DNA of 64,000 bases from Amorphophallus konjac (lineage: Eukaryota; Streptophyta; Magnoliopsida; Alismatales; Araceae), in contig CM040118.1 in assembly GCA_022559845.1 (NCBI GenBank), forward strand, positions 231,803,224-231,867,223, given 5' to 3'. This document shows positions 35,613-48,120 of the stretch, piece after piece. Each line of letters begins with the position of its first letter. Position 1 is the first letter of the stretch. The notes beneath the pieces were generated by a model. It was not told the origin of the DNA. It saw nothing but the letters and a program-made list of their open reading frames with translations, and ran no database searches. A program made the translations under genes and the position numbers.

Positions 35613-36348
35613 CACACAGCTTGAGGCCTTCGGCCCAAAACACCCAGTTCTGAGCGCACACAACTCAAACTAATCCCTACTCTTCAGAGTAGTTTCTCAA
35701 TACAGTGAAGAATGGAAGAAATGAAGAAAAACAAAGAATCAAACAGAATGAACACATATCGATATTAAGAAGATTCTCCCAAGGTACCAGAAGCTTGATC
35801 TGTGGTGAGGTCGGTCTGATGCAACCTAGATAGCCATGATCACGGCAACGAGGCTTCAGATTCCTTAGTGCAGCTCCCCCCAGCCTCAGAAAAACTTCAG
35901 ATCTTCATGGATGGTCAGATGGCTGGCGTAGTAAGAAGCAGTGCAGATGGAGTCCGGTACTCTGTTCTTCTCCCGCACAGCAATAGTGACTAAGGAAGCT
36001 CAGTAAAGCATGGAATCCACAAGGAGGAAGACAAACTCACGAAGACTCTCTCTCTTTCTCTCTGTTCTTCTTTCGCAAGCCATATCAGCCTCTTCTCCGT
36101 TGCTCTCTGTTAATTATTCTCTTCGATCCTGATCCACTTATATTTCTTTTGAGCAGAGGATATTCCTTGGGACCTACAAGATCAGGTTGGTTATAGTGGG
36201 GAATAATTTCCCTCCAAAATGTACCTTCTGGAACGTGGATTCCTCGTACACCAACTCCCCAATGATTGGACCTTGATTCATGTGCCAGGGTGGGACCCGC
36301 CACTTACTTAGACTCTCGCCATATGGGGTCAGCGCACTGAACATCACT

Positions 36349-37063
36349 GCGTCGACTCAGTCTTCTTGTTGCTTGGGTACTGGCTAGATGGCTTTGTTGC
36401 ATCGACACCATAGCTCCATTGCATCGACTCAGCCTTCATTCGGTTTAATGGGTACGCACTATTTGTTCCAAGGTGCATCGACTCCATAAGTACGTTGTGT
36501 CGACTCAGCCTTCATATGGCCTGGAGGACAGATCCACTGGATCTTCTCCTCTTCTTCTACTGCGTCATCGGTCTGGAACTCTGCGTCGACTCATCCTTCA
36601 TATCTACTTGGATGACCATCCCACTAAAGTCAAGGATTTCTCTTCAGTTGTGTCGACTCATTAAGTACACTAAGTCGATTGACTTTTCTTCAGTCGGCTA
36701 ATTTTTCTATCTTTTGTCGACTCACACTCTGTTATTGTTGTTACTGCATGATGTTGCTGTTGTTATTGGATGCTGTTCTTGCTGCTTGTGCATGCTGCTA
36801 CTGTTGTTGTTGTTGCTGGCCTTGTTAATGCATACTGAATCACCAGTTAGGTCGACCTACCATGAAGGTTAGGTCGAGACACCCTGACCTCTGATAGAGC
36901 TATTTGTTCTGGTGAACCAATGTAGGTCGACACACTTCTGATGTGTGTTGACACACTCTATCTGCTTTTGTTGCTTTAATATACTGGCTGCTCCTCAAGA
37001 GTCTGTCGACTTGAACTCCTCTTCTGTCGACCATACTCACATGTATGTCGACTAATTTTGGAA
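36349..37063. repeat. GTCGACTC dispersed units in SIRE 'd' LTR
   Basis: About 15 units built on GCGTCGACTCAG, GCATCGACTC, TGTGTCGACTCA, TAGGTCGACCTACC, AGGTCGACACAC and CTGTCGACTTGA, 20-100 bp apart. They occupy the U3 side (upstream in the minus orientation). The core overlaps that of the SIRE-1 array at 7389-7695, but arrangement and spacers differ. Confidence 0.88.
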
Positions 37064-37257
37064 CTCAGTTGACTGAAATTGCCTTTAGTTCTTCTTTCAA
37101 CTTTCCCTTTATGTTCTGACTTGTATACCTGTTGGGCCCAAAAAAATATTCAAAGTTAGCAATTTTGGGGCCTTTTTCTTGATCATTCAATAGGTAATTG
37201 TTTCTAGTATTTATCAATGATTCATAGTAGGACATCACCAAAATCAGGGACACAACA

Positions 37258-37562
37258 TTCTCCCATTTTTGATGATGGCAACTATGAGTCATTGCCATTT
37301 AAAAACAATACATTCACATGGACATAAATTTGTAAGCTTGGCATTCTTATCAAAATTCAGTTCAATTTATAGGATAGACATGACACACATGATAGACAAA
37401 TATGATGCAATGCAATGAACTACATTTATGTGATGCAACTACATTTTTCTCCCAAAAGCAAAGAAAAACCATGCAATGACCCCTTTCTCTCCCCCTTTGC
37501 CATCATGAAAAAGCTGCCTCTGGATTGTCATTGGGTTCTTCAGCTGTGGGCTCAGTCTGAGT
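37258..37562 (-). other. SIRE 'd' internal fragment with PPT
   Basis: TTCTCCCATTTTTGATGATGGC (37258) is the reverse complement of a SIRE PPT and its upstream context. A second PPT-like CTCTCCCCCTTTGCCATCATG lies at 37486. The internal region is cut at 37563 by a gypsy LTR. No coding domain is present. Confidence 0.75.
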
Positions 37563-37895
37563 TGTAACGCCCTTGATTTTTGAATCAAGTTTCCGCGGGT
37601 TGCGGATCGTGTCCGAGTGGGTTTCAGACCTTTATTTTGATTTTTCGGACCTTTTATTGGTGCATTTGTGGGATATTCTGGGTCCATGGTAGTGCGTGGA
37701 GCGGTCCCGCTTTTTCTTAAAAATTTTCTGGGTCGGAATCTATTTTTTGGGGTTTTTCCAGAGTTCTTGCAAATTTTCTAAAAGAAATAGAAAAATAATT
37801 AAAATTAAAAATCTTTTTTATATAAACCCCTCTCTCTCCCCCTTCGTTCTCTCATCTCTTTCGACTCACTCTCCCTCACTCTCTCCCATCTCTCT
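37563..37895 (+). mobile_element. Gypsy A-related LTR, 5' fragment
   Basis: Starts TGTAACGCCC (37563), preceded by TGAGT as one possible TSD copy. The sequence CGGGTTGCGGATCGTGTCCG and TTTATTGGTGCATTTGTG match the start of the gypsy A LTR in opposite orientation. TATATAAACCCC (37819-37830) is the TATA box, followed by the CT-rich leader. It is truncated at 37896 by a SIRE LTR; the remainder was not found. Confidence 0.85.
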
Positions 37896-40588
37896 CGTTG
37901 GGTGCAAGTACGAGATCTAGAGGGGGGGTGAATAGATCTCTCTATAAAAACTATGCAGAATTAAAACTAACACTCTACTTTGACTAACATTTGAACACTT
38001 AGCGTATAACAGTAAATGCACTACAGAATGAATATTATTGAAGCGGCCTAAGCAAACATTTAGCACGAACACACACACAAGCAAACCACGATGAACACAG
38101 GATTTTTTAGGTGGTTCGGCCAGACACCAAGTCTAGCTACGTCCACCCCCTACTCAAACCTGAGTGAGGCTTCCCTTGCAAAATGCAAGATCGCAGACTC
38201 AGTCTGCAACAAACGTTGACTAATAGCTTGAACCAAGGGAAACAAATCTCTTCTCTCTGATCTTACAACCCACAAGACCAGACCCACTACCACTGGTAGT
38301 GACCGGAGGAACAAATCCTCCCTTCCTCTGAAGATACAGAGGGACCTGTGAATAGCAACCCACTGCTCACAACCCAGAGGAACAATCCTCTCTTCCTTTG
38401 AACACACAGAGGGAACACTGTAGGAACAACCTCCACACTCAGGTTTCCCCGAGCAACCCACACGCAGGTGTGAACTGTGTGCAACCACCTTGCGTGCACA
38501 GAGCACAAAAGGCAAACACAAAGGCTAGAAATGAAAAATGAACAAACGAAAAACACAAAGGAAAAAACAAAAGAAATGTAGCTCCAAGGAGTAGGGCGGT
38601 TCTAGATTTGATCCACGAACTGATGAACTCAGCAAATCTTCAAATGGAACTCTTGGCTTCACTCTATGGCTTCTCTCACGAGCTGGGATCTTTCTATCCG
38701 AACTCTCTCTCGAACTCTTTCTTTCTCTCTTTCTTCTTCTCACTCTCTTTCTCTTTTCTTCAGCTCTCGTAGCACTCTTTCTTTTTCTTCTTTCTTCTCT
38801 ATTATGCCTTTGATGCAGATTCTTCCCCTCAAATTCTCTGATATAGCTCTTCACTATTTTCTCTCGAAGGACAGCTCCTCACTCTCTCTTTCCTTTTCTG
38901 TAGCTCACAAGCTGGCTCTCTTTGTCTTTCGAAGAACACTCTCACAGCAGATTCAGATAATTTTTCTCTCCCGCCTTTGTTGCTTGTATTCTATCTTTCG
39001 AACCCTGGTGTATATATATGTATGGTAGAGCATTTGAATCTTTAATTTTAGCCTTGCTTTAATTTGAATTTTTGTTTGTCCAAGACCTTTGGAGGGAATA
39101 TTCTAACAATTCAGCCTTGTACGGACCCTATCAGATGTCTGGGATCATGTGCCAATGATTGGAGGTTGAAGGCACGTGACTTCCTTAAGTCTTCTACGCG
39201 CCCAGCCATTTATCACCCTTTGGAACCTATTTTATACCCTTAACAGCTATCTGTCAGACATACTGGATATTTATTACCCTTCTGTTGAATAACCGTCACC
39301 TTCGCTTTTTCCCGTTTAGCCTTGAGCCGTCGCCGAAATCTATTTGTCAGCCTTAGGTGTGTATTTTACACCGTTGAGGCTTTATTTGTCACTGCTAAGG
39401 TTTCATTTGTCATTGCTAAGGCTTTTTGTTCCTAGCACAAAATCTTCTTCTTTCCTGTTTGACCATTCTTCATCACCGTTGATTTTAGTCAACTCTACTG
39501 CACCATATATCATCCTTATGAGACTTTCTTCATAGTTCTTTCACATTTGTCTTCCTTATGGACCTTCTATCACAAATGATATTTGTATGCCACAGCTGTT
39601 TGTTGTTGTTCACATCTATTGTTCTTTTGTCACTAGCATCGTACATTATTCACCCTTGCCAGCTTATTTGTCAGCCTTGTGTTGTGTGTAAGCCTCAAAC
39701 CTTGTCCAAGTCTTGATTGCGTCGACGCTGCTATGATGCTACGTTGACGTTGCATGGAGTTTTTCACTTATCATCTATTTGGGCGTTTCTTCACAGCTTC
39801 AGCTTGTTTGCTTGATGGTTCACACCTTTTATGTTCTTCATTGGCAGATCCTTCTGAAGAATTCTGATTTGTGTGAAGTCTTCCTTAGGCTATGTCAATG
39901 CTGTGCGAATGCTGTGTCAACATTGCTACGTGATTTCTTCATGGTTGCTTTGTCTTCAGATTGATAGAGGATGAGCCTTGGCTACGTTGACGCTAGCTGT
40001 GGCAGTGCTACGTCAATGTAGCTTAGTGTTTCTTCTTGTGTTGTGCGCTCTTCAGCCTTGATGTCTATTTCTCACCCATACTGTGGTATATATCAGCCTT
40101 ATTGCCTATTATTCACCACTGGCCATCTATTTTTCACCACTAATCTGTAGCTATTTCCCTTGAGGTAACGGGTGGCCTGGTAGAGCTCAAGTCGACTTGT
40201 TGTCTTTTGAAGTCGACTTCAAACCATTTTTTCAACTTGGAACACATGAGAAGGCATGTGATCTCCTCTTCTTGAAATCTTCAATTGTTGACTTCTGTTG
40301 ACCGACTGTACTAATCCTCTTATTCCACTGAATGTAACACTGCCATGGCTTCACAGTTAACTTGAATTCTGCTGACTTGACTTTGCTTTAGAAACCTTTG
40401 AGACCTATTCTTTTCAGCATTCAAACACATGCTTCTACATATGATGAAATCATGATGACTTCAACAAAGCATAAGAGCAATGCCTCAAACCAATCAGCAT
40501 CAACACATATGACATCATCATCTCATTCACATTTAGACTCAAGATGAGTCATAGTGTTTGACATCATCAAAACCACAGGGATACAACA
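37896..40588 (-). mobile_element. SIRE-type LTR 'e' (2693 bp)
   Basis: Left end CGTTGGGTGCAAG (37896, TG mutated to CG), right end GGATACAACA (40588). The AGGGGGGGTGAATAGATCTC segment and the conserved module at 38108-38160 are SIRE-typical. Minus-strand TATA near 39010-39020 (TATATATATAC). As a 3' LTR in the minus orientation it is followed on the right by PPT and internal sequence. Inserted in the pyrimidine-rich leader of the gypsy fragment at 37563. Confidence 0.88.
39719..40290. repeat. GTCGAC/GTTGAC units in SIRE 'e' LTR
   Basis: Units GCGTCGACGC (39719), CTACGTTGACGTTGCA (39751), TACGTTGACGCTAGC (39983), TACGTCAATGTAG (40010), AAGTCGACTTG (40190) and AAGTCGACTTC (40209). The cores are palindromic, and sequences between them are unrelated. 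Upstream of the minus-strand TATA. A separate loose repetition of TATTTGTCA/TTTTTCACC phrases covers 39250-40150. Confidence 0.75.
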
Positions 40589-41684
40589 ATCTCTCCCTTT
40601 TTGATGATGGCAATACTTTGAGTCATAAAACATCATGCTGACTCATATAAAACTATTCTCCCCCTTTGACTTCCTCAAAAAGTAAACAATAGTTTGATAA
40701 TAACAGTAGAGATAGTCTTAGTGAAAACATGCTTTGACATGAAATATGCAATGTTAATCTGCCCCAACTATTCTCCCCCTTGACAAAAAAAAATTATCCC
40801 TCTTAATATATGAACACATCTCCCAAATCAGATTATCTCCCCTTTGACAAAATAGAAAGAGTTGAATGGAGGTGTAAAATATGGAGATGATTAAGGCAAG
40901 AAGGGAGTTAGAACAATGAAAGACTTTAGACACACAGTTGATGATGATATCAGCAAAAGCACAGGTAATACAAGGTCTCAACCATGGACAATTCAGGTCT
41001 TGAGCAAATTAGATCAAGAATTAGTGAACAGCAATCATCAGAATCTGATATTAACATGAGTATGCAGTGAAGCATTGGATATGTGATGAGCAAACAAAAG
41101 ATTTTCAGCAGAGGTAAGAATTGAATACAAGACTTCCAACTGAAATCCCAAATGAATGGATTGTTCAATAAAGTTTTCAATAAGATACCAATTTCATAAA
41201 TCTGAGAGTAAAGAATTTTCAGACTCTTCCATTATAAGGGTTTATGAAATGACCTTTATTGGACAACATGGTTTACATCTGATGTGTTCAAAGTTTGTCC
41301 ATAAAAGATTTTGGATTCATATCTAATACCATCAAAATTTTAATAGAAATGAACCAAACCCTCATATTTACATCTTGTTTAACCTCCTCTCATCTTACTC
41401 ATTCAAATTTCAATGACTTCTTTAGGAGTTACAATAATTAGTATTAAGGTTAAACGAACATGATTACATCTGATTTTGTCCTGTGTTTCAGTAATTTTTC
41501 TTTTGTAACCATTTTCATATTTTTCATTTGTTCAACAACAATTTTCATATCAATTTTTTCAGGAGCAATTGAGTTTAGTACACACCTTGTAAAAAGAGGA
41601 TACATGTTGTTTAGACGCCAGTATCCCTAAGCACTTGGTATGACTAATTGTCATGTTTCATAAAGAACAGAGTTAGCATTAACA
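40589..41684 (-). other. SIRE 'e' internal region with four PPT-like tracts
   Basis: Reverse-complement PPT signals recur: ATCTCTCCCTTTTTGATGATGG (40589), ATTCTCCCCCTTTGAC (40651), ATTCTCCCCCTTGAC (40769) and TATCTCCCCTTTGAC (40838). The rest is AT-rich 3' non-coding sequence with no domain. It is split by gypsy B, whose TSD CCTCA is at 41685-41689, and resumes at 53606. Confidence 0.78.
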
Positions 41685-41689
41685 CCTCA

Positions 41690-44662
41690 TGTAATGCCCC
41701 AAATTTTTTGGATCTTTGTTCGTGGGTCCCGAATTTGGTTTCTCGGAGTGTCTGACTCCGTTGTGTCCGATATTTCGTTTCGGACATCTTTCGTGTTCAG
41801 ATCGGCACGATCCGGAGTTGTTTCGGAGGCCCGAAAGCATTCCGCGGCTTTTCGGCGTGTGTTTTTCGATTCCCGATGTGTGTTTCGGTAATTCCTTCGG
41901 AACCTCGTTGCAGGTGAACCGGGCCATTCACCTAGGCGAGTGTGGTACCGTTACGATCGGTGCGTTCCGAGGATCGCGGAAACGTGATTTTCCTATTTTT
42001 GGTATTTTTTGAAATTTCCAGATTTTCCTATATATATAACCCTTGTCTCTCTCTCCCCTCTCATTTCTCTCTTCTCTCCCTCTCTCTTCTCACGCTCTCT
42101 CCTCTCTCCCTCTCTCTCCGACGGTCGACGGGGTGGATCTTGGGCGAGGTGGGGACGGCGCGGGCGAGGCACGAGTGAGGATGGGTGAGGATCGAGGCGG
42201 TGGAGGCGCGGTGAAGCTCGGCTATAGGTTCATGGAACGGCGAGGCTTCAACGGCGTTTTCTTCATGGATCGGCGTCCACGGTGCGTCGAATCTTCGGTG
42301 GATGTAGGGAGATGGACCCTCAACCTGCGGACTTCATTTCCCGTGAGTTTTGTAGGCCGTGGTGAGCCGAGCGGGCTTATTCGAGGGATTTGGGGGAAAA
42401 CTCATGTTTTTGGGGTGTGAGCCGGATCTCCCGTTTTACGGTGTTTTTGGCCGATCCAGGGGTTTAGATGCATGCCTAGGGGCTTGGGGGAGGTTTCCCC
42501 TTTTGTTTCCCCTTCACCTGGGGGTGAACGGGGCGTGGAATGGGTTTTTCTGCGATTTCCGCCATTTTCGGGCGGGGACTGAGAACGCGCTAGTCTCAGG
42601 TAGCGCGTTCTTGAGGGTCGTGCCGCCACGATAGGGCACGTTCATCGGAGAAGATGAACAGTTAGGTGGTTCCTGTCGCGCTATAGGGTCCTAGCACGTT
42701 CTGTCCTTGTCGCGCTATAGGGTCATAGCGCGATCTCGCCTGGTCGCGCTATAGGTCTATGGCACGTTCAGTCTTGTCGCACTATAGGGTCCTAGCGCGT
42801 TCTGTTTGAACGCGCTATGGACTTCAAGCGCGTTATGTTTAAACGCGCTATGCAAAGATAGCTCGTTCTTGGGGTGGCCCGCCGGGCTGCCCAGGGCAGG
42901 CAGTCTATGGCTGATCGTGCTCCCCTTGGGCCGTGTGTGTCCCGGACACCCCGTGGAGTTCCTTGACCGTGTCTTTGGGTGTCCGGAGGGTCCATTTACC
43001 TCGATAAGCATGCATGTGGGCTTGGCGGGTCTGGGTGACCCCAGGTGTTCCGGGCTTTTGTGTTCTTGCTAGATTGAGTTGTCGTGTATCGGTGTGAGTG
43101 TGGTGAGGTTTCCCCGCAAGTCGTTGCTTCTCTGGAAGGTGGCTTCCGAGTGGGCCATGTGTGTGGCCTTGGACTGTGAGTCCAATCTCCCTGCCTGAGG
43201 CTGGAGGTCGCTTAAGTTTTCCTCCTCGAGGGATGGGTCTCGGTAGTGGTGAACTGCCTTGTGAGTCTTCCCATCGTTGTTTTGGACCTAGGGATTAGGC
43301 CAGATTGATAGCTCAGTGCTGTCATGTGCAACGGTCTTGACCCCGAGTCTTGTGACTCAAAGGTCGTTGGGTTTAGTAGGTCTAGTGGGCCGTCCAGAGT
43401 CGTGTGGCTTTGAGCTACCTGTTACTCCGTGTTACTCGCAATGGGTGCGTGCGTGGTTTCCAGTGTTCACGTTCTGTGACACGTCCACTAGTCGTAGCTT
43501 CCTGCGCACGTGAGTGCGGACCCACCTGGGAGTGGTGGAGAGGGAGACCCAGTGAGAGGCGGTTTTTAGGCTGGTTTCCGTAGGGCCCCTTGACTTTGCC
43601 ACCAGAGTCTGGTGGGGGTGAAAACCAGCTAGAGGACCCGACCTAGAGCAGATGGTCTGTGTGTGCACACATAGTGGTGGGCTTCGGACACGCGCTGACG
43701 AGCATGACCCCAGCTAGTCCTTGTTGTGGTACTTGTTGCGTGTCTGAGTCTCACACCCGGGGCATTGTAGCTAGACACTTGTGACACGGTGTAAGACGTC
43801 AGGGGACGCATCCGGTCGTTCTCATAGTGGGTGGTGCACCTGTCACGTGACGTGAGTTGTCGTGTACCAGGTTCTGTTTCCGTCCGCGAGACGGGACTTC
43901 GTGAGTGGTTTCGGGAGTGTTCCTGGAGTCGAGGTCTGGGGTTTCCGGTGAGCGTCACCGAGGGCCTTTCCCCAGACAGCGTTGTGTTCACGACGGTGAG
44001 ATTGTGACCGTGTTCCCTGACCGTGTGGTTTTGGCTCGGGCCCTTTTTGAGGGCAGGCCTCCGTTACAGAGGTATCGTGGCGTTTTTCCTAATAGCATGG
44101 CTAGGGCGGTTCGTGTCTGGTGGTCCCCGATCGTGGAATCGGGTGGTCGGGTGCGTGGCTTGGTTATCCCCCGACGGGAGACTAGGTCGTGTTTTCTAGT
44201 ACAGTAGGAGTAGCTGTAGAGCCGAGGTTTTACCGGCCACCGTAGTTACTTTCCTGCTTTCGTAGTTACTTCTTTCCGTGCCGCCGTTGTTTCTCAGTTG
44301 GGGTTCCGCGGGATCCCTACTGGGCCAGTGACAGGAGGCTCACCCCTGCATTTCAGGTGCGTCGGTTCTTCCTCGGGGTTCGCGGGTGCTGCACGGATGT
44401 TCTTAGTTGCCAGCTTGCCGGGCCGAGTGTTCACTTGACATGTGGTACGTTTTACTGCTTTAGAATGTACTTTCTGTTGGACTGGACTCTGTTGTAGTTA
44501 TTTATTTATTTCTGTTAATTGCTGAATTATCCTGCCTTATTTCCTATTTTTTTGTACCTCCACACTCCTTTTTAGCCCTTCCGAGCCTCCCGCTCGTGAG
44601 CGACGAGCCGTGATTTGAATGGTATCGGGCTCCTCCCGGTATCCGGATCTCGGGTCGTTACA
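41690..44662 (+). mobile_element. Gypsy B 5' LTR (2973 bp)
   Basis: The LTR runs from TGTAATGCCCC to GGTCGTTACA. TATA box CCTATATATATAACCC (42028-42043), then a CT-rich leader to about 42118. CGCGCTAT array at 42581-42870. Conserved gypsy module GGAGGCTCACCCCTGC...TTTCAGGTGCG at 44335-44362. The final block (CCTCCCGCTCGTGAG...GGTATCGGGCTCCTCCCGGTATCC) corresponds to the same place in gypsy A. Confidence 0.95.
42581..42870. repeat. CGCGCTAT/TAGCGCG palindromic array, gypsy B 5' LTR
   Basis: Six to seven units of the form CGCGCTATAGGGTCCTAGCG followed by CGTTCTGT, about 40 bp apart: GAACGCGCTAGTCTCAGGTA (42581), then starts near 42677, 42711, 42745, 42777, 42809 and 42843. Some copies are mutated (TAGCACG, CGCACTAT). 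Downstream of the TATA box, so within the transcript. Confidence 0.95.
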
Positions 44663-44663
44663 G

Positions 44664-44681
44664 TTGGTATCAAAGCGTGGT
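44664..44681 (+). promoter_or_regulatory. Primer-binding site of gypsy B
   Basis: TTGGTATCAAAGCGTGG follows the LTR end with one intervening base. It differs by one base from TGGTATCAGAGC (initiator-Met tRNA type). Confidence 0.88.
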
Positions 44682-47204
44682 TGTGGATGTACATGGGAAT
44701 TCAAGATATTGCAGTGATCAGAGTCCGTAAGGTCCAGTACAGTCGGCAGCTGGCATAAGGTTTCATGCTTGTTTTCCGCTTTATTTCTCGCTTGAGAGCT
44801 TGAGTGCGATGTGCGGCGCGGTGAGGGTGGTTGCTGTTCGCGGCTTTCGTGCCGGCGTGGGGTCTGCGGATCGAGGTCGAGAGCTTTCTCCCTTGGGTGG
44901 TGGCCCTGGTCGTGTTGCGTTGGGCAGAGGTTGCCGGCAGGCGTGCTGTTGTGGTGCTACGTTCGAGGAGTCTGCAGCTAGGTCAGGTGGCTGGTGAGGA
45001 TTGTTCATCGTTAAGTGGCTGTGAGTGTGCTCTGAGGGAGCTATTATTGAGTTTGGCCACTCCAGTCTGAGGATTGTCCAGCCCCTGAGGCGCTGAGGTT
45101 GTGGTTTGAGGTGTTGGAGCGGGTGCTCTGGTCGATTGTGCTCGAGTGAGCGGAAGGTTTTTTGTTGAGCTGCTGATTTGTCGAGCCCGATGTCCTTGTC
45201 ATGCTCTGTGGCGTCAGAAGTGATGTGTCGATCTCAATTATCCTTGCGAATTTCGAGGCAAGATGGGCTGTGGTGTCCCAGTAAGTCTTGCTTCTACGCT
45301 CTTGTGTGCGAATGGGTTGTGTTCGCCCAGGATTTGGCTCGAGATGTGAAGGTTCCGTGGCGAGTTTAGGGCTCGAGGATGAGCATTGACGGTTGCCGGT
45401 TATGGCTCATGTTGCAGCTCTTGGTGTGACGTGTTGCAGTTTGGGGAATTGCAACGGTGGTGCATCGAGAGATGTCGTGATCGTGGTCCGACGGGACACT
45501 TGGTAAGTGTTGTCGGAGGAGCTGACCTGACGGAAGTGATGGTTTCCTTGGTGCTGGAAGGTGATGTTCCCAGCATGCGCGAGGCTCGAGGTCAAGTCGA
45601 GTGTGGAGTTTTTCTTCCGTTGGTCGGAAGTGTATTGAGTTCTTCCCTTTGTTGGAGGAGATCGCGGTTGGTTAAGGTTCGTCGTCTTGCACAGTGTATC
45701 CGGATTGGTTGGCCTTCATGCGCCATGAAATCTGGCAAGGTGGTTGCCTGTGAGAAGCATTGCCCGTTCCCTGATGTGTAAGGGTGTTGGCGCTGTTCCA
45801 GAAGGACGAGTGTCGGCTGGGCGGTGTTTTTAAGGTTTGCGGTTGGTGTTGTGGTTCCCGATGTGCGGGGGATCGGAGTCGGCTGGGTTGCAGATGGTTG
45901 TCGGGTTGGTGGATCTCGAGTTGTCGATGTGGTGGTTGTGCGTGTGGATCAGAGTGCGCGGATCGTAGCGTTGGTTGCTGCGGGTGGATTTTTGAGGAAG
46001 GGTAGAGCAGCGGAGGGTTGGTTCATCGGTGTGTGTTGTCTCCGGCGGCATGAGATGTGTTTTTGCCGTGCCGTTGCTTGAGATATTTTGGTTTATGGCA
46101 CTGACAGGTGGAGAGTTGGAGAAGTATGCTGGCGAGGTTGCCGCATGAGTACCCTGTTCATGCGTTGGAGGTTGCGTTTGTGGATGAGATCGTGTTTTGG
46201 AGAAGTGTGTCGTAGATTGTAAGAGGTTGTGGGTCCCGTGGCTCTGTGATAAGAGCGGGAGTCAGGATTGGCAGGCATCCTCTTGGATTAATTGAGATGG
46301 AGGTTTCGATGAGATAGGACGGTGGTCGATGCCTGTGTGTGGAGGTCTCTGATGAGACGTTGGCGTTGGATATTGATCCTCAGTCTGCGGCCAACAAGGG
46401 AGGATTCCTCGTAAGTCTGAGTCGAGTGACGTGAAGACCGAGGGGAGATGGAGTCATTGGGTCCCGCCGTGCTCCCCTGAAGGGTAGAGTTGGCGCGGGG
46501 ATCCATCTGGATGTGGTGGTGGTCTGTGCGAGAGTCAACGGATGGCCTACCGTGAGTCAGATCGTGCCTGCTGGGCTGGTGAAGGTTTCCCGTTGACGAA
46601 TGTCTGGTGAGCAGAGGATGGTCTTTCATGGACAGAAGATGCTGGTGGTAGGGACTCGAGAATGGAGAGAGCCGCGTGCCAGCGAGGCCTTTTGGTGGCC
46701 GTTTCTGAGGTGTGTTTTCCAAGATGGGATCTGAGCTTTGTTGAAGTTTGAGTTCTGACAGAGTTGGTCCCGTGTTGTTGTGGCATTCGGCTTTCCGAGT
46801 GTGGAGTGGTCCTCGGCGTGGAGCCGACAAATTTGTGGTGGTCAGCTGGCAGAGAAGCTGGTGTTTGGTTGGTCCGCCGAGCGTTGGCGTTGACCGGTGG
46901 ATTGGTTCTTGTGGCGAGGATTACGTTCCCTCGATGAGCGAGAGGGTGGCAACAATGACGTGAGTGGTTTCCGTTTTGTCTGAGGTGATACCAGACTTGT
47001 GCCTTTGTATTATGCCTGCTCTGGTGGCCGATGTCTGTGCGGTGTGCGGAGTGTAGGTGTTGTTCGTGATTATGGTCTGGCCGTATCCCTCATGATCATG
47101 GTTTTGTGAGAATCGAGGTTTTTCTGTGCTGGGGCCCTGACAGCGTTGTCAGTTGGTTGAGGCATTCTTCCCCTGTGGCTGGGTGCTAGTCCTGAATTTC
47201 GAGA
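44682..47204 (+). other. Gypsy B internal region, no recognisable gag-pol
   Basis: About 2.5 kb, GT-rich on the plus strand, with many ORFs up to 180 aa on both strands but no aspartic protease, RT, RNase H or integrase motif. One stretch near 45455-45510 (CIERCRDRGPTGHLV in one frame) faintly recalls a nucleocapsid knuckle and may be a gag relic; this is weak. The layout parallels the gypsy A spacer. Confidence 0.6.
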
Positions 47205-47230
47205 ACAAAATTTCTTTAAGGGGGGAGGGC
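47205..47230 (+). promoter_or_regulatory. Polypurine tract of gypsy B
   Basis: AAAATTTCTTTAAGGGGGGA followed by GGGC abuts the LTR start TGTAATGCCCC at 47231. It is the same design as in gypsy A. Confidence 0.9.
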
Positions 47231-48120
47231 TGTAATGCCCCGGATTTTTCAAATTCTTGTTCGTGGGTCCCGGATCTGGTTTCTCGGAGTGTCCGACTCC
47301 ATTGCGTCCAAAATTTCATTCCGGACATCTTTCGTGTTCGGATCGGCGCGATCCGGAGTTGTTTCGGAGGCCCGGAAGCGTTCCGCGGCTTTTCCGCGTG
47401 TGTTTTCTAATTCCCGGTGTGTGTTTTGGTAATTTATTCGGAACCTCGTTGCGGGTGAACCGGGCCGTTCACCTAGGCGAGTGTGGTACCGTTGTGATCG
47501 GTGCATTCCGAGGATCACGGAAATATGATTTTCCTATTTTTGGTATTTTCTGGAATTTCCAGATTTTCCTATATATATAACCCTTTTCTCTCTCTCCCCT
47601 CTCATTTCTCTCTTCTCTCCCTCTCTCTTCTCACGCTCTCTCCTCTCTCCCTCTCTCTCCGGTGGCCGACGGGGTGGAGCGTGGGCAAGGTGGGGATGGC
47701 GCGGGCGAGGCATGGGCAAGGATGGGTGAGGATCGAGGCGGTGGAGGCGTGGTGAAGCTCAGCCGTGGGTTCGTGGAACGGCGAGGCTTCAACGGCGTTT
47801 TCTTCATGGATCGGCGTCCACGGTGCGTCGAATCTTCGGTGGAGGTAGGGAGATGGACCCTCAACCCGCGTACTTCATTTCCCGTAAGTTTTGTTGGCCG
47901 TGGTGAGCCGAGCGGGCTTATTCGAGGGATTTGAGGGAAAACTCATGTTTTTGGGGTGTGAGCCGGATCTCCCGTTTTACGGTGTTTTTTGCCGATCCAG
48001 GAGTTTAGATGCATGCCTAGGGGCTTGGGGTAGGTTTCCCCTTTTGTTTCCCCTTCACCTGGGGGTGAACGGGGCATGGAATGGGTTTTCCTGCGGTTTC
48101 TGCCATTTTCGGGCGCGGAC

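Larger units (their letters stand above)
35154..37257 (-). mobile_element. SIRE-type LTR 'd' with following internal fragment
   Basis: Plus-strand left end TGTGGAATGAC near 35154 (about 7 bp shorter than in relatives, so approximate), right end GGGACACAACA at 37257. In element orientation it is a 3' LTR: 37258 onward is the reverse complement of a SIRE PPT and its upstream region. It contains the conserved SIRE module at 35369-35425, GAGGTCCTCCCTCTCACA repeats (35500-35610) and the GTCGACTC array. Confidence 0.82.

Noticed and set aside
38666..39028. 120-aa Ser/Leu-rich ORF
   Set aside because: Pyrimidine-rich leader of the SIRE 'e' LTR; low-complexity translation of TCTTTCTCTCTC-like sequence.
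46288..46830. 180-aa minus-strand ORF in gypsy B
   Set aside because: Opposite to the element sense, Ser/His/Arg/Pro-rich composition typical of the antisense of GT-rich DNA, no domain.
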